A stretch of 27,230 nt of DNA from Plicaturopsis crispa FD-325 SS-3 (taxonomy: Eukaryota; Basidiomycota; Agaricomycetes; Amylocorticiales; Amylocorticiaceae): NCBI GenBank assembly GCA_000827205.1, contig KN832583.1, positions 53,790 through 81,019 of the forward strand, read 5' to 3'. Made by a program: the position numbers and the translations under genes. Each line of letters starts with the position of its first letter. The first letter of the stretch is position 1. The notes beneath the pieces are model-generated. The model was not told the DNA's origin. It ran no database searches and worked only from the letters and a program-made list of their open reading frames with translations. Of the stretch, positions 9,031 to 18,276 are shown one piece after another.

Positions 9031-9689
9031 TGCACCCATCCACTCGCAAAAAAATGCCTAAAGCACGAGAATCTGTTGTCAAAAACCCAAGCACAGCACG
9101 TAAGAATGCACTCCTCCAAAAGCAAGCAAAGAAGAAGTCTGAGGCAGAACTGGCCCAACAATCCGGCCAACAATCAAAAAACGCAAGAAGGCATATGTCT
9201 CCGAGGAAGAAGACGATACCCCATCGCATGCCGGCGGGTCGCTGGACGCTAACTCGGATATCATAATGCGTCCGTCAGACAAAGAAGATGAGGAAAGCAA
9301 GAAGGATCGCGCCGGGGAAGATGAAGAGGAAACACCGCCTGATTTGATAGACGTCGATGCTGAGAGTGACGACGAGGAGGAAGTTGAAGATGAAGATGCA
9401 GAGGAGGACAAAGAGGCCGAACTCAGTGAGACACAAAGCTCATGGTCCCGAGTGATGTATCTGATGAACTACGGTATCAATAGCACGGCTCAAAAAGGAT
9501 TGGAACACACCAATCTACGGCTTTTTCAAGCCTACTCCGGTCATCGGGTATAAAAAAGACCACCGCTCTCATGTGTTTGAGTGCCTCGCCAGGAACTGCA
9601 AGAATCGGACACGTTTAGTCAGACGCTACCTCGATACAGGCGACAAGATGTCGACAAGTAATCTCCTGTGTGTGCATGCTCGCCGGTGC
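9031..9689 (+). pseudogene. Second hAT transposase copy, 5' part (exons 1-2)
   Basis: This is a diverged relative of the transposase at 2716. Exon 1 (9031-9425) starts MHPSTRKKMPKARES and carries the same Lys-rich then acidic composition, with matching landmarks EEEDDTPSHAGGS and DAEEDKEAEL. An intron at 9426-9483 sits exactly where the intact copy has intron 1. Exon 2 from 9484 gives KKDWNTPIYGFFK and the finger cysteines (ECLARNC). A frameshift occurs in the A-run near 9174-9180, since the acidic part is only read in another frame. Homology ends near 9689, just after the finger's His and Cys (HARRC), where unrelated hairpin-array DNA begins. Upstream, 8868-8910 retains ACCCGTACCCGC subterminal words but no left terminus. 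Confidence 0.8.
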
Positions 9690-9880
9690 CAGCTTGCTAG
9701 CTGGCGGATATTGATGAGTGCGCTGCGCTGGGTGTGTATGCCTGGGCATCTGCGTGGGCTGGGGAATGCACGGACCGCGGGCACGATCCGCGGCTGCTTG
9801 CACACGGCTCTGTGCCGGGTGGGTGCATGTCGACGGTGGAGGAGGGCGGAAGGCGGCGGCAGCGGGTGTAGTGACGACGA
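9690..9880. other. Junction sequence between hAT shard and hairpin array
   Basis: The break point contains the hairpin GCCAGCT-TGCT-AGCTGGC (9687-9704), followed by GC-rich sequence grading into the array. No gene is visible. Confidence 0.4.
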
Positions 9881-10830
9881 CGACACGCCGGCTGGCGTCT
9901 CGTTTCGTTGTCGTTGCCGTCTCGCGTGCATGGGCTCGCAGCGCGCGAGATAGTGGGCCCGTGGTGGGTGCTGAGGGTGGAAGAAGGCGGGGGCAGCGAG
10001 GAAACCGACAACAACGAGACGCTCCTGGCGTCTCGTGTTGTCGTCGCCGTCTCGCGTGCACCGGCTCACAGCGCGCGAGACGGCGGGTCTGTGGTGGTCC
10101 GAGGGTGAAGGAGGGAGGAAGGCGGCGGCGGCGGGGGCAAAGCAACGACAACGACAACGAGACGCCGTCTGGCGTCTCGTTTTGTCGTCAGCGTCTCGCG
10201 TGCACCGGCTCACAGCGCGCGAGGCGGCGGGCCCATGGTGGTCCGCTGAGGGTGGAGGAGGGCGGGAGGCGGCGGCGGCGGCGGTGGGTGGAATGACGAC
10301 GCCGAGACACCGTCTGGCGTCTCGACTCGTCGTCGCTGTCTCGCGTGCACCGGCTCGCAGCGCGCGAGACGGTGGGCCGTGGTGGTGTGCTGCAGGAAGG
10401 AGGGAGGTGGTGGTCGCGGGTGGAGTGACGACGATGACTCGACGCCAGGCGGCGCCTCGTCTCGTTGTCGTTGTCTCGTTGTCGCCGTCTCGCAGCGCGC
10501 GAGACGGTGGGCCGTGGCGGTGTGCTGCGGGAAGGGAGGAAGCGGCGGTGGTGGGTGAAGTGACGACGACGAGACGCCAGCCGGCGTCTCGTCTCGTCGT
10601 CGCCGTCTCGCAGCGCACGAGACGGCGGGCCCGTAGTCGTGCGCTGAGGATGGGAGTCCGGGGGCTTCGCGCTCTAGCGCGGCGAGAGGCAAGCGGCGGC
10701 GGCGGGTGGAGTGACGAGACGCCAGCCGGCGTCTCGTTCCGTTGTCATCGTCTCGCGTGCGCACACGAGACGGCAGGCCCACGGTGGTGTGCTGAGGGTG
10801 GAGGAAGGTCGCGGCGAGCTTTGAGCTTGT
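9880..10830. repeat. Tandem array of ~140-bp double-hairpin units
   Basis: Seven units begin near 9884, 10017, 10160, 10303, 10433, 10571 and 10716, a spacing of 130-145 bp. Each has a hairpin of the form GAGACGCC-NNNN-GGCGTCTC (perfect 8-bp stems at 10159-10178, 10571-10590 and 10716-10735). A second follows, TCTCGCG ... CGCGAGA, with a loop of about 17 bases containing CACCGGCTC. Then comes a GGCGGGCCCGTGGTGG block and a GGAGGAGGGCGG-type G-rich tail. Long open frames on both strands are by-products of the repeat composition; the longest minus-strand one covers 9626-10618. Confidence 0.85.
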
Positions 10831-11700
10831 ACGCGTCGCCGTCGTGCGTCGTCGTGCGCGTCGCCGCCGTGCGTCGTTGATCTTGGCGTCACTGCGCAGC
10901 GGTCTCTGCAACTTGTCCGGGTGCACGCAAAATGCGGGCTCGAGCAGCGCAGCGCTGTGCGGTATCGAATACATAAGAAATCCGAGCTAAATTGTAAAAA
11001 ATATAATCGGCGTACCTGGGGCCCATATGCGTGGCAACCACACGCGATCCCTATGTGTGCTCGTCGGCGCCTGCGGTGCATAGCGGTGCGCGCTGTGCTG
11101 AGCGCGAGTGCGCGGTGGCCTTGGTCGTTGAGCGCGATCTGTTGTAAAGAGGAAGATGCGGATTTGAGGCCTTGAGGACTTAGAGATAAAGTATCGATGT
11201 GACGGTTCCGAGCGTGGGAACAAGTGCAGGAGCTTGCACTGATTCCCACGGAAATTTTCGTTGTCTTTGTTCTTTGCTCTTGACCACCACCAACAACGAC
11301 AAGGTATTGTTTTATGCTCTATTATCTATGTTCATAACACTGACATATCACATTGCAGGTATCCATGAATAGACAGGAGAGGGGAAAAGGTACGTAGTAA
11401 ATTGTATTGGTACAATTCTGCTACTGACACTGCCTGGGTTGCCCTGTGTACAGGCTAGGTTCCCAACACAATACACCCCCCACATGTGGCGCTGCTGTGT
11501 CATGGCAGAAAAGTACGCCCGCCCGTTCTTCCTCAAAGTGTGCGCTCATCTGTGCATTGCCAGAGCCCACCACAATCCGTGTCTGCGTCCGCACGCGCAG
11601 GATTGACATGTTAACTGGCTCGCCTGACAGCATCTCATACGACGGACAGGTGGGTTGTATTTTTTCCTAATAAAGTTCTTAACTAAATCTTCCCCTCCAT
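10831..11700. other. Unassigned stretch with intron-like signals
   Basis: No gene is recognised. Candidate introns at about 11303-11358 (GTATTG to TTGCAG) and 11391-11454 (GTACGT to TACAG) precede an open stretch 11455-11659. It contains PTTIRVCVRTRRIDMLTGSP and ends at a GTGGGT donor-like site. I could not link these into an unbroken reading frame, so they may be remnants of one small-exon gene or chance. Confidence 0.25.
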
Positions 11701-11899
11701 AGTCTAGATATTATTTTAACACAGTGAGGGTTAAGAATGAATGGTCAAGTAAAGTACATATTTTAAAGTAGTTAGAAACTGTGTTGATGTGGATGTAGTT
11801 AATTCCAATGCAATCGATTTCAACGAACTCTCAATATGTGCCATAGTTTCTATAGTTCCAATAATCAGCACCCAAAATCAGTGAAATTAGGCCTATCTA

Positions 11900-12078
11900 T
11901 AACAGCTATAGGCCAACTATAGCAAGCTATAAATGTATAAGGCCAAAAAAGTGCAACTATATAGTAGGTACTACTCTAGGAAAGCTATTCTAGCTATGAC
12001 ATCTATATAGCTGAAAAAGTCTACCATAGTTGTAAAAAATCGGCTATAGCTCACTATAGTTCTCAGGCTTTTTCCTGA
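11900..12078 (-). repeat. CTATAG-rich end, left copy (inverted)
   Basis: Read on the minus strand from 12078, this begins TCAGGAAAAAGCCTGAG and continues ACTATAGTGAGCTATAGCC. It aligns with 13362-13540 for about 135 bp at high identity and more loosely for another 40 bp. It abuts the hAT shard directly. Similarity fades outward near 11900. Confidence 0.8.
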
Positions 12079-12080
12079 TG

Positions 12081-13359
12081 TTTGTTAACGCTCAGAAACG
12101 GATCGCAAAGATGCTGCAGGTGTGTCAGATGTCATTCTCGAGAGAAAGGCGCTTACTTACCTGACTGTAAAGAAGTACAACGGCACCTTGAGCTTTGCTA
12201 CCGATGCCTGGACATCGCCAAACCACCGCACGTATGTTGCTATCACAGTCCATCTCGAACATGATGGCATACCGTTGTGCCTACTGCTCGATCTTGTCGA
12301 GGTTGTTGCGTCACACAACAGCATCAATCTTGCAAACACATTTGCGGGAGTTCTTCAGGAGTTTGGGATTGAACACAAGGTTAGTGATGGTACTTCTCAG
12401 TCAATTCACGCAGCTCACCAGAATGAATGCAATGTTCCAGATCCTGAGTATCACATCGAACAATGCCTCCAATAACAATACGATGATCTCCCACCTGTGA
12501 GAGATACTCGAGGACTTTCCTGGCTCTTCCAACCAAACGCGCTGCTTCGATCATATCACAAACCTGGTAGCCCATAGTACGTTACATTCGTTTGATGTAG
12601 CCAAAGCCAAAGCAGACACTGCCTTGAACGAAGCCGAGCAGGAGTTGCAGGATTTGATGACTGATTTGGAGTTCGACACGGTCCCAAATCTTGAAGAGAT
12701 TGGCGACAAAGATGATGACAATGAAAGAAAACGACGACGACATTGAGGGTTGGGTAGATGAAAGGGACTCAATGACCGAGACAGAGAGGGTTGCGCTCGA
12801 TGCGAGCGTGCGACCCGTAAAGCTGATTCTATTGAAGGTATAACACTTTTAACCTCCAAATCTTGCAGTACACGATCACTAGAACTGAAACTGTGTCCAG
12901 CTCCGAAAAACATCGTACACGATCATCCACTTAACTACCCTCATCCTTCCTGCGTGGACTCGTACACTCGAGCGCCTAGGCTTGGCCCTTCGGATAATGC
13001 CCCGAGATGTCGCCACTCGCTGGAACTCAACATATAACATGTTGGTGTTTGCCCTTGCGTACTGTCAGGCCATTGACGACATAGCGGGCGAACACAGCTT
13101 AGGCCTCCGGAATTTTGAATTGAAGGAAGGGGAGTGGGAGATAGCGGAGCAGTTATGCGATGTTTTGAAGGTGCGTAAAGTACGGTAAAGTAGTTACTTG
13201 CTATGCGTACTAAGTACATCAAATATCCACCCACTGGTTTCGATTGCAGATTCTGAGGGATGCGACACTTTTTTTCTCGCGTTCCACACCGAACCTGGCT
13301 ATGGTTATTCCGGCAATGGACCACATCGACCAAACACTTGCGACACAATCGATAGACAG
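12081..13359 (+). pseudogene. Second hAT transposase copy, 3' shard (exons 3-7)
   Basis: Introns at 12120-12172, 12380-12440, 12838-12900 and 13171-13249 match introns of the intact gene. The exons give LSFATDAWTSPNH, NLVAHSTLHSFDV and a complete 270-bp exon (12901-13170) with MPRDVATRWNSTYNML, identical in length to its counterpart. Inactivating changes are clear. TCDNASNN has become TSNNASNN, removing a catalytic Asp. CGA-type codon 12498-12500 is TGA. There is a frame break in the acidic insertion near 12720. The region equivalent to 3431-3800 of the intact gene, and everything after ATQSIDS, is missing. It most likely belonged to the same copy as 9031-9689, split by later insertions. Confidence 0.85.
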
Positions 13360-13361
13360 CA

Positions 13362-13540
13362 TCAGGAAAAAGCCTGAGAACTATAGTGAGCTATAGCCAA
13401 TTTTTTACAACTATGGTGGACTTTTCTAGCTATATAGATGTCATAGCTATGATAGCTTTACTAGAATGGTGCCTACTATATAGTTGCACTTTTTGCGCCT
13501 TATACTCTCATAGATCAAAATAGCTGTTATAGTTGAGCCC
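13362..13540 (+). repeat. CTATAG-rich end, right copy
   Basis: This is an inverted counterpart of 11900-12078, starting TCAGGAAAAAGCCTGAG right after the hAT shard. In both copies the base before TCAGG, read in the element's own direction, is A preceded by C. CTATAG and AGCTATAG words continue beyond the aligned part to about 13735. Confidence 0.8.
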
Positions 13541-13816
13541 ATATGAATGATATCTTTTGGCATCTGTTTGCCTGACAATGCTCAATAGCTGTTATAGCAA
13601 AGATAGTTGTGTTTGTCCAAGCTAGCTATAGTTGCAAGTATAGTTGAGGCCACTCAAATCTAGACTGATAGATGCAATAGATAGTATGATTAAAGAGAGC
13701 TGTATTCATTTCAGCAATCCTCTATAGCTAGTAGTGGTAGGGTATAGAAAAAGAGTGTGGTGTGTTGTGAAAGCAAAAAGAAATATCCAAATAAAGCCAG
13801 GCCACGTCACCAGAAA
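13541..13816. other. AT-rich tail of CTATAG element / 3' flank of minus gene
   Basis: No gene is present. The sequence is AT-rich with scattered AGCTATAG, TATAGTTG and GATAGATGCAATAGATAG words and probably belongs to the element whose end is at 13362. It also lies downstream of the minus-strand stop at 13817. Confidence 0.4.
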
Positions 13817-14034
13817 TCAGCCACTCTGACCCTGTGCCAGAACCTCTAAAGCAGCATAATCAATGTCGTCCCCCTCATCCTCCGTCGCGGATATCTTCAA
13901 ATGAGATAGATTCAACTGATCTCTATAGTTATGTATCAGTAATGCTCTTATCTGCATATAGAAAACTCACAAGATAGTGCTGTACATGTTCGTACGCATG
14001 TTCTTCAAGAAAGTTGGCATCTCCTGCTGAGCGT
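13817..14034 (-). pseudogene. 3' end of an unidentified minus-strand gene, truncated
   Basis: On the minus strand an exon of at least 60 bp ends at 13971 and reads NFLEEHAYEHVQHYL. A 76-bp intron follows (13895-13970, GTGAGT to GAAG). The terminal exon 13817-13894 reads ISATEDEGDDIDYAALEVL and ends AQGQSG-stop. The phase is consistent and the acidic C-terminus is coding-like. The gene is cut at 14034/14035 by the start of a Gypsy LTR. I do not recognise the family. It may be the last exons of a transposon gene belonging to the CTATAG element, since it lies next to that element's end and reads toward it. Confidence 0.35.
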
Positions 14035-15018
14035 TGTCAAGACGTCTGTGAGGATCAGCCCCGAAGGTTCACCAAACAGTCGCGTTTCGGCGGAGCGGGT
14101 TCTGCGGACTCGCTGAGACGATCGCGGATGAAAGATAAGATGGCGATAAGTCGCGGGAGAAGTCGCGACGAGAGAAGGAGTAATTGAGCCGGCGGAAGCG
14201 GCGGTGGCGAGAGTCACGACGAAGGAAGTCGCGGGAGAAGCGCCGAAGAGGCGCCGAAGATCTGAGAATCTAGATAAAGGGGAGATCAGTAATTACGCGG
14301 TTAGAGTGTAGAGCCCAGCGACGGGAGGGAAGCAGAAGAAGCTAGAGGGTAATTCTTATAGAGCCGAGCGACGGGAGAGAGTAGAACGAAGCAGAGTCAG
14401 AGATAGAGGCGAGGGGGAGGCGTCGGGACGAGTGTCGACCGAGCGAAGACGCGTAGAAGCGACGAGGGAAGTGGCGATGAGACGAAGTCGCGGAAACGCT
14501 TGTTGGGTGAGTTAAACACAATTTTAAGTCTAGAGAATATGTACAGGATTGAGCAGTATTTATACTTTAAGAGGAAGAAAGGGGTAATATGTCTAAAAGG
14601 GTACGCCGATGGCGTGTAAGTCGTGCGGCGTACAACGTGTTCGGTAAAATCAGAATGGTACTAGGATAAAACAGGGAAAGCGTCTTTGTCGAGATCTCGT
14701 GTCGTACGCTGGGCGCAGCGAGCGTAGGGATGACGCGCGAACCGGTTGATGCGAGTGATACACGTGGCGTACCTACGCGAGGGCTGTGGTCGGAGTCGCG
14801 TGGGTCACGGGAGCGCGTGTTGATGGCTTGGCGATTGTTCGGCAGGCATTCCCGTCGGGCCGTATCGAGCGGAGTATGCGGTCCGAGCTCGCGTATTTGG
14901 TGTCGTGTCGATGTCGCGAGGTTCGGAGTGGCGGACTTCACGTATTGTGGCTGTTCGAAGTCGCGGAGGCGTGCCGGCGTAGCGTAACTCAGTGAGCTCG
15001 TTGGTACGGGTCGTGACA
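14035..15018 (-). mobile_element. Gypsy-type LTR (minus orientation), 984 bp
   Basis: The plus strand starts TGTCAAGACG and ends GGTCGTGACA, so the termini are TG...CA with short inverted ends TGTCA-N-GAC. On the minus strand a TATAAATA box occurs at 14553-14568, within the first half, as expected at the U3/R border. Next to the minus-strand start is a polypurine tract (15021-15031). Together these say it is a 3' LTR of an element transcribed leftward, with internal sequence to the right of 15018. No pol coding follows, so the element is truncated within about 160 bp of the tract. No matching 5-bp duplication exists, which fits truncation. Confidence 0.72.
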
Positions 15019-15020
15019 GT

Positions 15021-15031
15021 ACCCCCCCCTC
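15021..15031 (-). promoter_or_regulatory. Polypurine tract of the Gypsy remnant
   Basis: On the minus strand this reads GAGGGGGGGT immediately before TAC and the LTR start TGTCACGA. This is the usual second-strand priming site of LTR retrotransposons. Confidence 0.7.
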
Positions 15032-15181
15032 AAGGCGCGAACCCCGTGAGCGCTTAAGGCCGCAGTGCTGCCGTCGGGTGGCAGTTTTGGGGTCGGGGCG
15101 TGGGTGGGCGCTTATCGCGGTGGCGTGGGAAAATGAACTTCGTAGAAATTTTTCGTCGTCGCCGCTTTTCCTCCTTGCTGC

Positions 15182-16539
15182 ATGCGACCACCTCCCCCCG
15201 GCTCTCAACTTGAAGTAGAGCTCGCGCTTGCTCGTGCTGCAGAACTATCTCCATCGGACGAGCTCGATCTCCTCTTGGCCGCTGTCGCCGAAAACAACCG
15301 TCAAGATCCTCGCTACACCCTTGTGCAAGCCGTCCGAATGGCGCCCTCCAAAGACCTTGGCGAGCGTTCGCCCTCGCCGGGTGAGCCGTTGTTCTTGCCG
15401 AGTGAGTCGGCGTCGTCGCCTAGGGGCGCCGCGAACGAGGTGGAAGAAGGCGCTAACGAGGTGGGAGGAGACGCGAACGAGTTGGAAGAGGACGCGAACG
15501 AGGTGGAAGAACATGCGAATGAGCTGGAGGAAAGACGCGAACGAGCGCGGCGAAGGCGCGGCGGGGTTGGGCGAGTCTGCGCCGGATCCTGCCGGTGACA
15601 ACGTCTGGTTGGCTGAAGACTTCGAGGCAGGTCTCCAGAACCGCATGGTGCCGAAGAACGTGGTGAACGATCAGGAAGGTGTCGAGGACGACGCTATTCC
15701 TTGGTCCCTGCGCGCGCGCTTTCGGTCGTGGGTCACCAACGACCGCCTCCAAGGGTGCGAGGCGTATAATCTCGGGTCTGGGCGCTTGGTGGTGAGTTCT
15801 CATGAATTTGTTCGTTGTGCGCGCATATGCTGATTCGTCGTTGCTTCAGGGTTGCCTCCGTTGTCACGGCGCAGGCAAGCGGTGTTTCCTGGCCGCCGAT
15901 ATTGCCAAGTGCGTGAACTGTTCGCGCTCGCGCCTGCAGTGCTCGCGCGTGCAATCCTACCACGAGTGGCGCATTCGCTCGAACATGGACGACGACCCCG
16001 AGTTTGCGGCGATCGGTGGAAGTGCCGAGTTCGTGCGCTTCCTCCAGGATTATTACGCGACGAAGGGCCAAGCCATTCCGCCTGGTGAGGAGCCGCCCAA
16101 GTCCAAGAAATCACGTGGTGCCGCGAAGAAGCCGCTGCCTCCCCCGACCGCTGTCGTTGTCTCGCCGCCGCGCACCCGCGGTCGCAAATCCGTGGCTGGA
16201 CCGTCGGTCAAGGCTCTGGGCAAGCGCCCTGCACGAGGGTCGTCTCCGGCAGGTGAAGCATCGGCGGGAGTCGCTGCTGGCGCGGAGGCGTTACAATCCT
16301 CTGCGCGACCCCAACGTAAGAAGGTACGTGTCGTTTCCTCTTGTCGGGGTTTTTTGTGTGTGATCTGACCCGTGGTGTCGCAGGCTCGTGTTATTCCCGA
16401 CACTCCGCGGAGCCCCTCACCGGATGGTGTGCCAGGCGCGACTTCGCCTTCGCCCGATCCCTTGCTCGGCGAGCTCGACTTCGAGCTCGATGTCGACCTT
16501 ACGGACCTTCACCGCCTGCGCCACGCGAACACCACCTGA
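15182..16539 (+). pseudogene. Zn(II)2Cys6-type protein gene, three exons, one frameshift
   Basis: Exons are 15182-15791, 15850-16323 and 16384-16539 with introns of 58 and 60 bp (GTGAGT...TTCAG, GTACGT...CGCAG), all phase 0. The intended product is about 412 aa. It has a charged N-terminus, then five to six heptads of type E-V/L-E-E-D-A-N encoded by a 21-bp repeat (15437-15562), an acidic stretch and a central cluster. The cluster pattern is C-x2-C-x6-C-x8-C-x2-C-x6-C (about residues 205-234), the spacing of fungal binuclear zinc clusters. A basic Ser/Pro-rich tail with KKSRGAAKK follows. One extra A in the AAA run at 15531-15533 breaks the frame inside the repeat; everything downstream stays open. 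It could be a transcription-factor-like or element-encoded DNA-binding protein. Its stop lies on the inner edge of repeat R copy 2. A sequencing error would make it intact. Confidence 0.65.
15437..15562 (+). repeat. 21-bp in-frame heptad repeat
   Basis: Six 21-bp units of type GAGGTGGAAGAAGACGCGAAC encode seven-residue blocks E-V-E-E-D-A-N. The seven-residue period would suit a short acidic helix or coiled coil. The frameshift at 15531-15533 falls in the fifth unit. Confidence 0.8.
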
Positions 16540-16868
16540 TGGTGTAGTGTTATTATATAAAACCCCGGCATGATCCCAAATTGCTAATGCACTATTTTCC
16601 GAGTCATGCCGGGTCCGATGTTTAATGCATTACAGTGCTGCCCCTGTTTCTTTTGCCACTCTCCGGCTCCTCGGCTTGCCGTCGGACTATGAAATTTTCT
16701 CAGATACCTGCCTCGCCGTCGCCCGGCGTTGCGCACGGACCTCCATGCACTTTCTCCGCACTCTGATCACGTGATCTCGGCCCAAGGGCATGCAAAAGCA
16801 TGCCCTTTCAGCTCGAAAAATTATGAAAAAAAAGTATAAAATTTAATCAGTACTCAGGAAAGGGGGGG
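16537..16868 (-). repeat. Repeat R copy 2 (inverted)
   Basis: The inner edge CACCTGATGGTGTAGTG overlaps the stop codon of the Zn-cluster gene. Inside are TTATATAAAACC, ATGATCCCAAATTGCTAATG, TTTAATGCATTAC, a GAAATTTTCTCAG block, TGCGCACGGACCT, the 12-bp palindrome GATCACGTGATC (16765-16776) and a perfect 10-bp-stem hairpin at 16784-16807. The A/T tract comes next, then a poly-G run. It is collinear with copy 1 once the hAT is removed. Confidence 0.85.
16784..16807. repeat. Perfect 10-bp-stem hairpin
   Basis: AAGGGCATGC and its complement are separated by AAAA. The hairpin is present in repeat R copy 2 only; copies 1 and 3 lack it at the equivalent site. It is followed by T-poor sequence, so it is not a simple terminator. 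Confidence 0.75.
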
Positions 16869-16944
16869 ACAGGGAGGGGTGGACTACAAATACTTTGACA
16901 TGACTATTTTACAGGCTACATAGGGACTAATTATAAATTGGGCC

Positions 16945-17870
16945 CGGGTGCCGCGGGCTGGCACAGCGTGCGCGTGGACGGCACGGGGACGGCAATGGCG
17001 TGCGCGCGGATGGGGCTGGCATGCGCGCGCACGCGGTCGGCGTGGACTGGAATGGGGTTGGCGTGCGCAGGGACGGGGCTGGCGAGCGCGTACGGGGTTG
17101 GCGTGTGCGCGTATGGGGCTGGCGTGCACTGGGACGGGGACGGGGTCGGCGTGCGCGCACGGGGTTGGCGTGCGCGCATATGGGGTTGGCGTGCGCTGGG
17201 ACGGGGCTGCCGTGTGCTGGGACAGGGTTGGTGTGTGCTGGGACAGGGTTGGTGTGTGCGCGTACGGGACTGGCGTGTGCGCGTACGGGGTCGGCGTGCG
17301 CAGGGACGGGGCTGGCGTGCACGTATGGGGCTAGCGCGCGCGTATGGGGCTGGCGGGTTGGCGGGTGCGCGTATGGGGCTGGCGTGCACTGGGGCGGGTC
17401 GGCGTGCGCAGGGATGGGGTTGGCGGGTGCGTACGGTGTTGACGTGCGCGCATACGGGGTCGGTGTGCACTGGGACGGGGCTGCCGTGCGCTGGGGCGAG
17501 GTCGGCGTGCGCGGACGGGGTCGGCGTGAGCTGGGAGGGGCTGCTGTGCGCGTGGACGGGGTTGGCGTGCGCTCACGGGGCTGCCGTGCAGGTGGACGGG
17601 CTGGCGTGAGCTGGGAAGGGGCTGGCGTGCGTTGGGATGGGGTCGGCGTGCGCGCATACGGGGCTGGCGTGCGCTGGGAAGGGGCTAGCGTGCGCGCACG
17701 GGGTTGCCGTGCGCTGGGACGGGGCTAGCGGGTTGGCGTGCACGCACGGGGTTGACGTGCACGCACACGGGGTTGGTGTGCGCTGGGACGGGGCTGCCGT
17801 GCGCTTACGGGGCTGCCATGCGCTAGGAAGGGGTCGGCGCGAGCTGGAAGGGGGCTGCCGTGCGCATCGA
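16945..17870. repeat. GC minisatellite A (15-24 bp variable units)
   Basis: This is continuous repetition of words such as GGGGCTGGCGTGCGC, GTGCGCTGGGACGGGG and GTGCGCGTATGGGG. Unit length varies between about 15 and 24 bp, and the two main unit types are of 18 and 21 bp. Several long open frames on both strands result from the composition, including a 242-codon plus-strand one at 17000-17728. None has a start context or splice evidence, so I do not call a gene. Confidence 0.85.
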
Positions 17871-18054
17871 CGTGGCAGGCCGTGGGTCGGTGATGTTGCG
17901 GGAGGGCGCGGTGTCGGTGCCGTAGGATGAAGGTCCCCAGGGGATGTCGCCATCCGGGTGCATGCTGCTGCTGGCTGGCTGCGTGACGTGGCCTGCAAAT
18001 TTGTCGTTAGCAAGCAAAGTAACGGTTAGAAAAAGAAAAAAAGACTTACAATAA

Positions 18055-18276
18055 GATAAAAAGGACGGCAGACACTCCCCGCGAAGTCGCGGGGAGTGGA
18101 AAGTCGTCGTAGCGTGCTGGGACGCGGACGACGTGGGCGACGACGATGAGGAGGAAGGAAACGACGACGACGCGAGAGTTTGCAAATTTCAAACTCCGCC
18201 GGGATTCGCCGCGCTGGCGCTCGACAGCGTCAAACGCCTTTCCTCAAGCTTCACTCGATGTTTTTTTGAGCTGTAA
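18055..18276 (+). other. Open frame in left palindrome arm, mirror of 18871-19089
   Basis: This stretch of 73 codons has no ATG. It contains VACWDADDVGDDDEEE, FQTPPGFAALALD and LSSSFTRCFFEL followed by TAA. The mirrored minus-strand frame at 18871-19089 gives nearly the same peptide. DNA similarity continues past the stop codons, so conservation is of DNA and not necessarily of protein. Confidence 0.4.

Noticed and set aside
9626-10618. 330-codon minus-strand open frame as a gene
   Set aside because: It lies wholly in the hairpin array. Its peptide is periodic Arg/Pro-rich sequence following the 140-bp unit, and similar frames are open on both strands.
9880-10830. CRISPR array
   Set aside because: The units are contiguous 140-bp repeats with no unique spacers between short identical repeats, in a eukaryotic setting.
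11303-11659. Small multi-exon gene with ARFPTQYTPHMWRCCVM-type peptide
   Set aside because: Plausible donors and acceptors exist, but joining them gives an immediate stop in the phase set by the only ATG-containing exon.
8105-16552. CACTA (EnSpm) transposon with ends CACTACACC...GGTGTAGTG
   Set aside because: The inverted similarity continues more than 300 bp outside these words at all copies, and the flanks show no 3-bp direct duplication. The words are part of repeat R, not termini.
17000-17728. 242-codon plus-strand frame (GAGVR-type repeats) as a repetitive secreted or structural protein
   Set aside because: It is a product of minisatellite A. Several frames on both strands are equally open, and there is no signal peptide, splice chain or start context.
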